The notes beneath the pieces are model-generated. The model saw only the letters and a list, made by a program, of their open reading frames with translations. It was not told where the DNA came from and did no database searches. Shown here one piece after another: positions 35,146-44,330 of a DNA stretch of 64,000 nucleotides. This stretch comes from Rhodospirillum sp047263945 (GTDB lineage: Bacteria; Pseudomonadota; Alphaproteobacteria; Rhodospirillales; Rhodospirillaceae), in contig NZ_JBLAVB010000006.1 of assembly GCF_047263945.1 (NCBI RefSeq), forward strand, positions 248,001 to 312,000, given 5' to 3'. How positions within the stretch are numbered: the stretch's first letter is position 1; every line of letters begins with the position of its first letter. The translations under genes were made by a program, and so were the position numbers.

Positions 35146-36057
35146 ATGGATTGGGATAAGCTGCGAGTCTTTCACGCCGTAGCTGAAGCGGGCAGCTTCA
35201 CCCACGCGGGCGAAACGCTGAATCTCAGCCAGTCGGCCGTCAGTCGCCAGATCAGTGCCCTGGAAGAAAGCTTGAAGGTGTCCCTGTTTCACCGTCATGC
35301 CCGGGGGCTGATCCTCACCGAACAGGGAGAACTGCTCTTTGAAACGGTGCACGAGGTCTTTGGCAGGTTGGCTTCCGTCGAGGCCAAACTGGGAGAGTCC
35401 AAGGAACGACCAGAAGGGCCATTGACCATCACCACCACGCTGGCTTTTGGGTCGCTCTGGCTGACGCCGCGCATCCGCCGCTTTATGGAGCGGTATCCAG
35501 ATATCAACGTGACCATCGCGTTGAACGATACGGAGCTGGATCTGGCCATGCGTCAGGCGGATGTCGCCCTGCGTTTCGTGCCGCCCAGGCAGCCGGACCT
35601 GATCCAGCGCCACCTGCTCAGCATGCCCTATCATGTCTTCGCTGCCCCAGAATACTTGAAGAAATATGGTGTGCCCAAGAATGTGCGAGACCTGGACGAC
35701 CACAAGATCATCAGCTACGGCGAGGAGTTCAAACCGCCTGTGCAGGAAATGAATTGGCTGTTGACCGCTGGCACCGCAGACGGGCGACCGCGCAAACCCA
35801 TTCTGAAGCTGAACAATATTTACGGCATGTTTCGCGCGGCAGAAAGCGGACTCGGCATCACTGCATTGCCCGATTATTTCTCCAGCGAATCCTCCAACTT
35901 GGTGAAAATTCTCCCGGAGGAGCATGGCCCTGACGTAAACATCTACTTCGTCTACGCCGAAGAATTGCGACACAGCAAGCGGGTGACGGTGTTCCGAGAC
36001 TTTCTGATCAAGGAAATCTCCGTCATCAACGGACCACGTTCACCATTATCCAATTGA
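35146..36057 (+). CDS. LysR family transcriptional regulator downstream of trxB
   Basis: 303-residue LysR regulator. The HTH (MDWDKLRVFHAVAEAGSFTH, AGETLNLSQSAVSRQISALE) and substrate-binding domain (PEGPLTITTTLAFGSLWLTP to the end) are complete. ATG 35146 has GGAG 8 bp upstream and gives the usual family start; ATG 35125 also has a ribosome site, so the protein could be 7 residues longer. No divergent partner. The MDWDKLRVFHAV type is common in alphaproteobacteria, but the target is unknown. Confidence 0.92.
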   Translation: MDWDKLRVFHAVAEAGSFTHAGETLNLSQSAVSRQISALEESLKVSLFHRHARGLILTEQGELLFETVHEVFGRLASVEAKLGESKERPEGPLTITTTLAFGSLWLTPRIRRFMERYPDINVTIALNDTELDLAMRQADVALRFVPPRQPDLIQRHLLSMPYHVFAAPEYLKKYGVPKNVRDLDDHKIISYGEEFKPPVQEMNWLLTAGTADGRPRKPILKLNNIYGMFRAAESGLGITALPDYFSSESSNLVKILPEEHGPDVNIYFVYAEELRHSKRVTVFRDFLIKEISVINGPRSPLSN

Positions 36058-36278
36058 TTTAAAAAGGAAAAGCAAGAGAGGAAGACGCCTCTACAGGACC
36101 GTCGACCAAAGCCATGCGACCGATGCATAGCCTATCTGTCGAAATTCACATGGTGGTTCAGGGGTCCAAAGCGTAAAAACAAGTCATCGCATGTTGCATC
36201 GCACATGCAGACAGATTTGGTGGCTCTCCTCCCTTGTGCCGCCAATTCCGCCGGAGAGATCCGGCACAGGGCGCCGCG

Positions 36279-36356
36279 TTTCGGTGTCCTACGTCTTCCA
36301 GACGTGAAACCTCCCTGTTCCGACTTAACCCCTGGGCTTGCCCAGGGGTTTTTTTT
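36279..36356 (+). ncRNA. Small RNA candidate with exposed CCUCCCU motif (alpha-r8/MmgR-like)
   Basis: About 78 nt. The first stem is ACGTCT/AGACGT (36291-36296 and 36300-36305, loop TCC), enclosed by TTTC/GAAA. A single-stranded stretch with CCTCCCTG (36310-36317), complementary to Shine-Dalgarno sequences, follows. The terminator ACCCCTGGGC/GCCCAGGGGT plus seven T completes it. Stem, unpaired anti-SD pyrimidine motif, then terminator is the architecture described for alphaproteobacterial trans-acting sRNAs such as the alpha-r8 (MmgR) family; the family assignment is from memory and tentative. The rest of the 36058-36424 spacer contains another stem (TTGTGCCG..CGGCACA, 36234-36267). Confidence 0.55.
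36328..36356 (+). terminator. Rho-independent terminator of the sRNA candidate
   Basis: 10-bp perfect stem ACCCCTGGGC/GCCCAGGGGT with a 2-nt loop and a run of seven T. Confidence 0.9.
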
Positions 36357-36424
36357 ATTCGGAACCCTAATGCCCCTCGCTCGTTTCCTGGGTGTTACCC
36401 TTTTCCAACCGAGGAGAGCGCCCG

Positions 36425-36622
36425 ATGAATCGCCATGAGATCGAAGGCAACTGGAACCGGCTGGCTGGCGTGGCCAAGGAACGCTGGGGCAAATTGACCG
36501 ACGACGACGTGAAGGTCGTCCAGGGGAAACACCAAAACCTGGTGGGGAAGCTCCAGCAACGCTATGGCATCACCCTGCATGACGCGAAACGCGAAGTGGA
36601 CGCCTTCTTCGAGAAGCTGTAA
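36425..36622 (+). CDS. CsbD family protein
   Basis: 65-residue CsbD-like protein (MNRHEIEGNWNRLAGVAKER, then WGKLTDDDVKVVQGKHQNLV and GKLQQRYGITLHDAKREVD). The family is small, soluble and often stress-induced (sigma-B general stress in Bacillus), with no defined biochemical role. ATG 36425 has GAGGAGAG upstream. It follows the sRNA terminator by 68 bp. Confidence 0.93.
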   Translation: MNRHEIEGNWNRLAGVAKERWGKLTDDDVKVVQGKHQNLVGKLQQRYGITLHDAKREVDAFFEKL

Positions 36623-36706
36623 TCCCGTTCTTCACCGGTTCAAAAGGATGCCGACGCCGTGTACCCTGCTGGTCCTGTAACTGAACCGGAAAAAGGACAT
36701 GCACTT

Positions 36707-38050
36707 ATGGCCGGGGCTGCCGACCATCTGGACGCCGCCATCCGGGCCTTGAAGGCCAAGACCCCCAAGGATGCGGTCCCCCCTCTGCGCGCCTTCCTGG
36801 CACTGGAGCCCGACGAACCCGACGCCTGGAGCTTGCTGGCCGAGACCCTGACGGCCCTGGGCGAGGCGGAGGCAGCCCTGGAAGCCCTCGACCGAACGCT
36901 GACCCTCTCCCCACAGGACGACGGCGCCCTGTTTCACCGGGCCAAGGTTCTGGACGACCTGGAGCGCCCCCAGCAGGCCCTGGTGGACCAGGAAGCCCTG
37001 GCAGAGCGCCATCCCACCAATACCAATGTCCTCCACAATCTCGCCCTCTTGCGGCGACATGCGGGGGATACGGAGGGATCCGAGGCGGTATTGCGGCGCC
37101 TCCTCACCCTCGCTCCCGACAGACAGGACAGCCGTCTGGCCCTGGCCCATGCCCTGCTTGCAAGGGGCGCCTGGGCGGAGGGCTTCGCCCTTTATGAGGC
37201 GCGCCTCGCCCTGCCCGGCTGGCAGAGGGCGGCGCTGACCGCTCCGTCCTGGGACGGGTCGGCCCTCGAAGGCCGCTCGCTGCTGGTCACCGCGGAACAG
37301 GGGTTGGGAGACGGGGTGCAGTTTCTGCGCTACCTGCCCCAGATCTCCGGCGCCGGTCGGGTGATCGTGGAGTGCCACGCCCCCTTGCGCCGTCTGATAG
37401 AGGCCATTCCCACCGTTGACCTCGTCGTTCCCTTCTCGCCCGAGGGCAATCTCCCCCCCACGGACCTGAGAGTGGCCCTGGGCAGCCTGCCCGGCCTTAT
37501 TGCCCAGGGAGCCCCCCTAGAGGACGCTGTTCCCTACCCACCCTTCCCCCTCGCCCCGGTCACCCCGCCGATCACCGAAACGCCCCGCAAGGGGACCGGC
37601 TTGGCTCTGGGGATGGTCTGGCGCTCCAGCGACCGACCGGAGCTGCGACGGGACCCCCCCAGAGAAGCCCTTGCGTCCCTCTCGGCCTGTCCCGGTATCC
37701 GGTGGACCAGCCTGCAATGGGGAGACGCCTCCCCCTCTTTTCCCCCCCCATTCCCCATGGACATGGCCCCCATCGCCCAGGCCAGAGACCTGCTGGACAC
37801 GGCGCGCATCATCGACTCGTTGGATGGAGTTGTGACCGTGGACACGGTGGTGGCGCATCTGGCCGGAGCCATGGGCAAGCCCTGCTGGGTCCTTTTAGGG
37901 TCCCGCCCCGATTGGCGCTGGGGAAATGGGGCCCCAATCACCCCGTGGTACCCCACCGCACGCCTGTTCCGCCGGGAGCAGAATCCCTGGAGGACGCCGC
38001 TGACCGCCCTGATTGATTCGCTGCTGGAGGCGCTGGTACGGAGCTTATGA
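36707..38050 (+). CDS. TPR protein with glycosyltransferase (GT9/GT41-like) C-terminal domain
   Basis: 447 residues. Four or five tetratricopeptide-like repeats fill about 1-165 (AIRALKAKTPKDAVPPLRAF, ALEALDRTLTLSPQDDGALF, ALLRRHAGDTEGSEAVLRRL). The C-terminal half has ITAEQGLGDGVQFLRYLP-like and GRVIVECHAPLRRLIEAIPT segments and ends with VVTVDTVVAHLAGAMGKPCW, the layout of TPR-linked glycosyltransferase-type proteins (heptosyltransferase/O-GlcNAc-transferase fold). No nearby glycan genes define the substrate. I chose ATG 36707 (AAGGA 9 bp upstream) over an in-frame GTG at 36659. Confidence 0.85.
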   Translation: MAGAADHLDAAIRALKAKTPKDAVPPLRAFLALEPDEPDAWSLLAETLTALGEAEAALEALDRTLTLSPQDDGALFHRAKVLDDLERPQQALVDQEALAERHPTNTNVLHNLALLRRHAGDTEGSEAVLRRLLTLAPDRQDSRLALAHALLARGAWAEGFALYEARLALPGWQRAALTAPSWDGSALEGRSLLVTAEQGLGDGVQFLRYLPQISGAGRVIVECHAPLRRLIEAIPTVDLVVPFSPEGNLPPTDLRVALGSLPGLIAQGAPLEDAVPYPPFPLAPVTPPITETPRKGTGLALGMVWRSSDRPELRRDPPREALASLSACPGIRWTSLQWGDASPSFPPPFPMDMAPIAQARDLLDTARIIDSLDGVVTVDTVVAHLAGAMGKPCWVLLGSRPDWRWGNGAPITPWYPTARLFRREQNPWRTPLTALIDSLLEALVRSL

Positions 38051-38654
38051 AACGCAGCCCTTCAAGACACTGAATCGTCAGGAAGAGAACCCAAAGCCGA
38101 CGATTTCAGACCTTTGATAAAAAAAAGAGCGGCGCGTTCCTTGGGAAGGGAACGCGCCGCCAAAAGGCCTCGCAAGGAAGACAGAAGATCAAGAGTGGCG
38201 AACAAAGCACGGGAGGGTTTAAACCTGCGCTTCGCGGAGAGGCCGTTCTCCTGTCTCACTTCGGGTCAGACAGCACCGCCTAAAATCGGGCCAGATTTCA
38301 GGCGTATCGACCCAGAGAGGCCCGCATCCCCGGCTGCTCGGGAAGAACAGGGACGCGATCTAGGGATGATGCTATCCCAGATTTTCTCCCCTGTGACCCA
38401 ACCAAAAAGGATTGCTCTCTGCGACATTTTCCCGGCAAATCCCTTGGAAGGTCGCCCTTTCTTCATTGTTTTATTTCCTCTTTTCTCAAAAAAACACGCA
38501 GTCGACTAAGGTACACGGTAGCGGACGTTTTCCCGTCACGGGGCTTTGCCCCGTCCCCCACTGGAGCCGTGAGGCCCCAGACCCCAGGCCATAAAAAAAT
38601 GGGGATTTGGGGGCATTTGCCCTCAAATGGGCTTGGGCAATCGCACAAAAAAAC
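38051..38654. repeat. Gene-poor spacer with a minus-strand terminator and type-1 element copy F
   Basis: No supported gene. GCGGCGCGTTCC/GGAACGCGCCGC (38129-38160), preceded on the plus strand by a run of A, forms a Rho-independent terminator for the minus strand. A 66-codon minus-strand frame (38266-38466, start preceded by AGAGGA) is possible but matches nothing I know. A type-1 element copy in minus orientation spans about 38508-38654 (left end AAGGTACACGG); its right end is missing, replaced by the transporter's terminator. Confidence 0.55.
38121..38160 (-). terminator. Minus-strand Rho-independent terminator
   Basis: 12-bp perfect stem GCGGCGCGTTCC/GGAACGCGCCGC followed (minus strand) by CTC and a run of eight T. 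No annotated minus-strand gene ends near it, so an unrecognised transcript may run from 38.5 kb towards it. Confidence 0.75.
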
Positions 38655-38681
38655 GATGCGCCTCTCATGAAGAGGCGCATC
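38647..38681 (-). terminator. Rho-independent terminator of the OFA transporter gene
   Basis: Perfect 11-bp stem GATGCGCCTCT/AGAGGCGCATC, loop CATGA, with seven T on the minus strand, 37 bp after the transporter stop. Confidence 0.92.
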
Positions 38682-38717
38682 ATCAAGTACTCTAACCCGC
38701 CATAAGGCGCTTTAGAA

Positions 38718-40436
38718 TTACATCACGGGGTCTTCCACTTCATCATGGACCATGTGGTGTTTTTCATGCACCGGACGGACCATCATGTTGGCGATCAGCC
38801 CAACAACCAACAGAGCTGCCATAGTATACATGGTCGTATTGTACAGGCTGGGCGTCGGGTCGGTGGTTCCTGCGGGAGCGATTTCCATCAACTTGCCAAT
38901 GGTCACCGTCTTGGTAGCAATCAGCTCGTCCAACTTCTCCTTCCCCGCGCCAAAGGCCGTAACGAAGGTCTCGTTGTTAATCACTCCAGCCAAATCATGC
39001 AGGGCGTTGGTCAGGGAATGCTGGCGCAATTGGGTAATCGCCAAAGGCCCCAGGACACCGGCGGTACTCCAGGCGGTCAGCAGCCGCCCATGGATCCCCC
39101 CCACGTATTTGGTCCCAAAGATATCCGCAAGGTAGGCCGGGATGGTCGCAAAACCGCCACCGTACATGGTGAAGATAATCATCGTCGCCGCGTAGAACAT
39201 GACCAACCAGACAACCGCCGGATGGACACTCACCTGCTGGGCGGCGTAGGGAATGGACATGTACAGGATAATACCGAGGATGAAAAAGACGAAGTAGGTG
39301 TTCTTTCGCCCCAGGAAGTCCGATGTGCTGGCCCAGAAGAAACGCCCGACCATGTTAAACACACTGATCATCAGAACATAGGTCGCCGCGAATCCACCGT
39401 TGACGATCAAGGGCATGGTGGTCCCGAAAATCTCGGTCATCATGGTCTTGGCCACGCCGATCACACCAATCCCGGCAGTCACATTGGCGCAAAGCACAAC
39501 CCAGAGAAGCCAGAACTGGGGCGTTTTCAGGGCCTGATCGATGTGGACATGGGCCGAGGAAATCATCTTCTTGGCTGCGGTACCGGCCTGGGGAGGCGTC
39601 CATCCCTTGGGCAACCATCCCTCCCGAGGAACACGGTAGGAGAAGGAGGCGGCAATCATCACGATGGTATAGAGAATCCCCAGGGTGAAGAAGGTCGCCG
39701 CAGCACCGGTGCTGCCCGTGCCCACCACATAGACCCCCTCAGGTCCCGGCATGATCGCCTTGGCCATATCGGCCGCCGAGGCCACGACCACCTCGACGGG
39801 GCTGCCATTGACCGTAGCGAAGCGCACCCCATTCTCCGTAGTCATGGGGACATCCGCCACCGGCCCCAGGAATGTCGGGGCCTGATAGTACAGTTTCAGA
39901 AGGAATTCCTTCAGCGGCGCGCCAATCATGGCCCCGCCACCAAAGCCCATGATGGCCATACCCGTGGCCATACCGCGTCGGTCCGGGAACCACCGGATCA
40001 GCGTCGAGACGGGCGACACATAGCCAAGCCCGAGCCCACAGCCGCCAAGCGCCCCGTATCCTAAATAGATCAGCCACAATTGGTGCGTGGTGATACCCAC
40101 GGAGCCGATGAGGAATCCCCCCCCCCAACAGCAAGCCGCAACGAATCCGACCATCCGTGGTCCCACCTGCTCCAACCACTTGCCAGCGAAGGCCGCAGAC
40201 AGTCCGAGAAAAACGATGGCAACGGAAAAAATCCAAACAACCGAACTCAACGACCAGTCGCCGGACGCACTGGCCACGACTCCCAATTCCTTAATCAGGG
40301 CCGGATTAAAAATACTCCAGGCATAGACAGAGCCAATGCATAGATGGATTGCGATAGAAGCCGGTGGAACAAGCCACCGATTATAGTCCTCCCCCGCGAC
40401 GATATGTTCCTTTTTTAGTCCCTCTATAATATTCAC
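38718..40436 (-). CDS. MFS transporter, oxalate:formate antiporter (OFA) family
   Basis: 572 residues with about 12 membrane helices. The N-terminus RWLVPPASIAIHLCIGSVYA followed by WSIFNPAL is the OFA-family opening (OxlT-like), and GLGLGYVSPVSTLIRWFPDR with RGMATGMAIMGFGGGAMIG is its conserved loop 4-5. A long insert lies between helices 6 and 7 and the C-terminus is extended (HEKHHMVHDEVEDPVM). The start is GTG 40436 with GGGAGGT 7 bp upstream. Its position after the formate dehydrogenase genes suggests formate, oxalate or another monocarboxylate as substrate. Confidence 0.9.
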   Translation of the reverse strand: MNIIEGLKKEHIVAGEDYNRWLVPPASIAIHLCIGSVYAWSIFNPALIKELGVVASASGDWSLSSVVWIFSVAIVFLGLSAAFAGKWLEQVGPRMVGFVAACCWGGGFLIGSVGITTHQLWLIYLGYGALGGCGLGLGYVSPVSTLIRWFPDRRGMATGMAIMGFGGGAMIGAPLKEFLLKLYYQAPTFLGPVADVPMTTENGVRFATVNGSPVEVVVASAADMAKAIMPGPEGVYVVGTGSTGAAATFFTLGILYTIVMIAASFSYRVPREGWLPKGWTPPQAGTAAKKMISSAHVHIDQALKTPQFWLLWVVLCANVTAGIGVIGVAKTMMTEIFGTTMPLIVNGGFAATYVLMISVFNMVGRFFWASTSDFLGRKNTYFVFFILGIILYMSIPYAAQQVSVHPAVVWLVMFYAATMIIFTMYGGGFATIPAYLADIFGTKYVGGIHGRLLTAWSTAGVLGPLAITQLRQHSLTNALHDLAGVINNETFVTAFGAGKEKLDELIATKTVTIGKLMEIAPAGTTDPTPSLYNTTMYTMAALLVVGLIANMMVRPVHEKHHMVHDEVEDPVM

Positions 40437-40669
40437 GTAACGACCTCCCGCTTTGTTTTTTTGCGTTGGATCGGCCGCACCCTCTCACGTCTTTTTATTA
40501 CCCTTTCCCAAGAGGGTGACTCACCTTATGGAATACTCTCCCCGGCCCTCTTAAAAGGACAAGGGTCCATATTTATTCAGAAGTCTCCAGTCCACAAAAA
40601 CAGACCAAAAGGCCCGTATAACCAGAAGACAACATCAACCCCTTACTGAAACACCCAATAGGCCATAGT

Positions 40670-41491
40670 CTATTGGAAGAGAATAACGCCTCCGGAACGA
40701 TTCCGTGCCGCCAGGGTTAATCCCACCCCCCGGGCCAGATCCACAGCCAGGGCCGTCGGCGCCGACAGTGTGGCCAGCAGGGAGATCCCCGCAGCCGCAG
40801 CCTTTTGGACCAACTCCGCACCGCAACGGCTGGACAACAGAACGAAGCCCTCCGATGGATCAAACCCCGCCCGGGCCATGGCCCCGATAACCTTGTCCAA
40901 GGCATTGTGTCGGCCCACGTCCTCGCGACACAGGAGAATCCGTCCCTCGGGATCGCAGAAGGCTGCTCCGTGGACCGAATGGTTCAGACGGTTCATGGGC
41001 TGGTGATCCCGAAAAGCCTCGTAGGCCTGAACGATCGCCTCCGCCAAAACGACCCTCTTGAGGCCCGGAACCGGTGGAAGGGGCCGCAGGGCCTGGCCGA
41101 TTTCCGCCAAACCACAAAGCCCGCATCCGGATCCTCCCGCCAGGGTCCGCTCGGTCAGCGCCCCCGGACCCAACTCATCGGGATCCACGGCGATGCACAG
41201 GCGGCGCCCCACCCCTTCCTCCTCGACCCGCACGGTCAGGAAGGCCTTGGGGTGGGCGACCACCTGTTCGGCAATGGAAAACCCCAGCGCAAAATCTTCC
41301 AAATCCGCTGGGGTCGCCATCATCACCGCATGGGGCTCGGTATTGTAGACGAAGGCCACGGGGGTTTCCTCGGCCAAATGCCACGTCACCTCTTCCCGCC
41401 GTTCACCGCCCCGAAAGGCGGATCCGGCGGCGAAGGCAGAGTGGCTGGTCCCCACTCCGCGTCCCCCTTGATCTCCCATCACCTTGCCCAT
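40670..41491 (-). CDS. fdhD: Formate dehydrogenase sulfurtransferase FdhD
   Basis: 273-residue FdhD/FdsC-type protein that transfers sulfur from a cysteine desulfurase to the molybdenum cofactor of formate dehydrogenase. The CxxC loop is in GGSGCGLCGLAEIG; other conserved parts are LALGFSIAEQVV-like EDFALGFSIAEQV, CREDVGRHNALDKVIG and SSRCGAELVQKAAAAGI. It starts 4 bp after the fdsA stop. A GTG transporter start lies 233 bp further on; no fdsD-like small gene fits between. Confidence 0.96.
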   Translation of the reverse strand: MGKVMGDQGGRGVGTSHSAFAAGSAFRGGERREEVTWHLAEETPVAFVYNTEPHAVMMATPADLEDFALGFSIAEQVVAHPKAFLTVRVEEEGVGRRLCIAVDPDELGPGALTERTLAGGSGCGLCGLAEIGQALRPLPPVPGLKRVVLAEAIVQAYEAFRDHQPMNRLNHSVHGAAFCDPEGRILLCREDVGRHNALDKVIGAMARAGFDPSEGFVLLSSRCGAELVQKAAAAGISLLATLSAPTALAVDLARGVGLTLAARNRSGGVILFQ

Positions 41492-41495
41492 GGGA

Positions 41496-44330
41496 TTACT
41501 CTGCGGGCTCCTTCAGGTCTTCCAAGGTGCGAACCGGCGCCTGCTCCCGCGCCCAGTTGGCCAGGCTGTTGGATTTGGCCACCTGGACGGCGGTCACCTT
41601 GTATTCCGGACAGCTGGTTGCCCAATCCGAGTTGTCGGTGGTCACCACATTGGCCCCGGTCACTGGGTGGTGGAAGGTGGTGTACACCACGCCCTGGGGC
41701 ATGCGTCCGGACACCTTGGCCCGAAGCGCCGTGGCACCCATCCGGCTGGCGAGCGATACCATGTCGCCATCGACGATGCCCCGGTTCTCCGCGTCGTGGG
41801 GATGGATCTCCAGAATATCCTCGGCATGCCAACTGGAGTTTTCCGTCCGCCGGGTCTGGGCGCCCACGTTGTACTGGGACAGAATCCGGCCAGTGGTGAG
41901 GATCAGCGGATAGTGGCGGCTGGTCCGTTCGGTCGTCGCGACGAATTCGGTCACCACAAACTGCCCCTTGCCGCGAACAAAGCCGCCCACATGCATGGTC
42001 CGGGTGCCATGGGGTGCGGCGTCGTTACAGGGCCATTGCAGGCTGCCCTCGGCATCCAGGCGGGCGAAGCTCACCCCCTTGAAGGTGGGGGTCAGGCGGG
42101 CGATTTCGTCCATGATCTCCGACGAGTGGGCATAGGCCATGGGATAGCCCATGGCCGTCGCCAGATCGCAGGCCACCTGCCATTCGTCCTTGCCGCTCTT
42201 GGGACGCATGGCCGGGCGCACCCGGTTGATCCGCCGCTCGGCGTTGGTGAAGGTCCCGTCCTTCTCCAGGAAAGAGGTGCCGGGCAGGAAGACATGGGCG
42301 AAAGCCGCCGTTTCGTTCAGGAAAAGGTCCTGGACGATCAGGCAATCCAGCGCCTTCAGGGCCGCCTGGACATGTTGTGTATTGGGATCGGACTGGGCGA
42401 TGTCCTCGCCTTGAACGAACATACCGCGATAGGTCCCACCGATGGCGGAGTCGAACATGTTGGGAATACGCAACCCCGGCTCGGGCAACAGCTTGGCGCC
42501 CCAATCGGCCTCGAACAGCCCCCGGGCCGCGTCGTCGGAAACGGACCGGTAGCCGCTGAGTTCATGGGGGAAGGAGCCCATGTCACAGGACCCCTGGACA
42601 TTGTTCTGACCGCGCAGGGGGTTTACCCCGGCACCTTCCTTGCCCACGTTGCCCGTGGCCATGGCGAGGTTCGCCATGCCCATCACCATGGTGGACCCCT
42701 GGCTGTGCTCGGTCACGCCCAGGCCGTAATAAATCGCTCCATTCCCCGCCGTGGCGTAGAGCCGGGCAGCCGCCCGAACGTCACCCGCAGGCACGCCGGT
42801 GACGGCTTCCAAAGCCTCCGGAGAATTCCGCTCCTCGCGGATGAAGGCTTCCCAGGCGGCGAAGGCCTCCGGATCGCAGCGGTCCTCGATATAGGCACGG
42901 TCTTCCAGACCCTCGCTCAGCACCACATGGGCCAGGGCGTTGACCAGGGCCACGTTGGTGCCCGGCCGAAGCTGCAAATGGTATTCGGCGCGGATATGGG
43001 GGCTCTTGACCAGATCCACCCGACGGGGGTCGGCAACGATCAGCCGCGCGCCCGCCCGCAACCGCTTTTTCATGCGGGAGCCGAAGACCGGATGGGCATC
43101 GGTGGGATTGGCACCGATCAGCAGGATCACATCGGCGGATTCAACGCTCTTGAAGTCCTGGGTCCCCGCCGAGGTGCCGAAGGTTTCCTTCAGGCCATAG
43201 CCCGTCGGGCTGTGGCAGACCCGGGCGCAGGTATCGACGTTGTTGGACCCAAAGGCCGCGCGGATCATCTTCTGCACCACGAAGACTTCCTCGTTGGTGC
43301 ACCGAGAGGAGGTGATCCCCCCAAGAGCCAGGGGGCCATGCTCGGCCTTGATGGCATTCAGGCGCTCCGCCGCGAAGAAGATGGCTTCCTCCCAGGAGAC
43401 TTCCCGCCAGGGGTCGGTGATCTTGTCGCGGACCATCGGGCTGGTGATGCGGTCCTTATGGGTCGCGTAGCCCCAGGCAAAGCGACCCTTCACGCAGGAA
43501 TGGCCCTCGTTGGCGCCGCCCTCCTTGGACGGTGTCATGCGCACCACGGTCTCACCCTGCATTTCCGCATCGAAGGAGCACCCCACACCGCAATAGGCAC
43601 AGGTGGTCTTCACCACATGCTCGGGCTGGCCCTGCTCGATGACGCTTTTTTCCATCAACGTGGCGGTGGGGCAGGCCTGGACACAGGCGCCGCAGGAGAC
43701 GCAATCGCTGTCCATGAAATTGCTTCCGGCGCCCGGAGCGACCTTGGACTCAAAACCCCGACCCTCGATGGTCAAGGCGAAGGTCCCCTGGGTTTCCTCG
43801 CAGGCCCGGACGCAACGGGAACAGACAATACATTTGCTGGCGTCGAAGGAGAAATAGGGGTTGCTGGCATCCGTCGGGGCCTCCAGATGGTTCTCCCCCT
43901 CGTAGCCATAGCGCACCTTACGCAAGCCCACGGCCCCGGCCATATCCTGCAACTCGCAATCGCCGTTGGCCGAGCAGGTCAGGCAGTCCAACGGATGGTC
44001 GGAGATATACAGTTCCATCACTCCCCGGCGCAGATCGCCGAGACGCTTGTTCTGGGTGATGACCTCCATGCCCTCGGCCACCGGTGTGGTGCAGGAGGCA
44101 GGCGTTCCCCGGCGGCCCGAGACCTCCACCAGACAGAGGCGGCAGGAGCCGAAGGACTTCAGACTGTCGGTCGCGCAGAGTTTGGGAATGGAGATCCCCG
44201 CCTCGGCGGCGGCGCGCAGGATCGAGGTGCCCTCGGGCACGGTCACGGCGCGACCGTCGATCATCAGGGAAACGGGGGCGCCGCTCTCCACGGCCGGGGT
44301 TCCGTAGTCGGTGTCCTTGAGCCGGGTCAT
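41496..44330 (-). CDS. fdsA: NAD-dependent formate dehydrogenase catalytic subunit
   Basis: 944-residue alpha subunit oxidising formate to CO2 at a molybdenum centre. N-terminal [2Fe-2S] ferredoxin-type domain (ATDSLKSFGSCRLCLVEVSG), NuoG-like His/Cys cluster (HPLDCLTCSANGDCELQ), two [4Fe-4S] motifs (CIVCSRCVRACEE; CVSCGACVQACPTATLME), then the molybdopterin domain with CAYCGVGC and the metal-ligating Cys in CARVCHSPTGYG (Cys, not selenocysteine). I chose ATG 44330, overlapping the fdsB TGA as ATGA; the frame remains open upstream inside fdsB. Confidence 0.97.
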   Translation of the reverse strand: MTRLKDTDYGTPAVESGAPVSLMIDGRAVTVPEGTSILRAAAEAGISIPKLCATDSLKSFGSCRLCLVEVSGRRGTPASCTTPVAEGMEVITQNKRLGDLRRGVMELYISDHPLDCLTCSANGDCELQDMAGAVGLRKVRYGYEGENHLEAPTDASNPYFSFDASKCIVCSRCVRACEETQGTFALTIEGRGFESKVAPGAGSNFMDSDCVSCGACVQACPTATLMEKSVIEQGQPEHVVKTTCAYCGVGCSFDAEMQGETVVRMTPSKEGGANEGHSCVKGRFAWGYATHKDRITSPMVRDKITDPWREVSWEEAIFFAAERLNAIKAEHGPLALGGITSSRCTNEEVFVVQKMIRAAFGSNNVDTCARVCHSPTGYGLKETFGTSAGTQDFKSVESADVILLIGANPTDAHPVFGSRMKKRLRAGARLIVADPRRVDLVKSPHIRAEYHLQLRPGTNVALVNALAHVVLSEGLEDRAYIEDRCDPEAFAAWEAFIREERNSPEALEAVTGVPAGDVRAAARLYATAGNGAIYYGLGVTEHSQGSTMVMGMANLAMATGNVGKEGAGVNPLRGQNNVQGSCDMGSFPHELSGYRSVSDDAARGLFEADWGAKLLPEPGLRIPNMFDSAIGGTYRGMFVQGEDIAQSDPNTQHVQAALKALDCLIVQDLFLNETAAFAHVFLPGTSFLEKDGTFTNAERRINRVRPAMRPKSGKDEWQVACDLATAMGYPMAYAHSSEIMDEIARLTPTFKGVSFARLDAEGSLQWPCNDAAPHGTRTMHVGGFVRGKGQFVVTEFVATTERTSRHYPLILTTGRILSQYNVGAQTRRTENSSWHAEDILEIHPHDAENRGIVDGDMVSLASRMGATALRAKVSGRMPQGVVYTTFHHPVTGANVVTTDNSDWATSCPEYKVTAVQVAKSNSLANWAREQAPVRTLEDLKEPAE

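Noticed and set aside
38114..38509. 131-codon plus-strand open frame in the spacer after the TPR gene
   Set aside because: It reads through a strong minus-strand terminator hairpin, has no ribosome site and no recognisable sequence.
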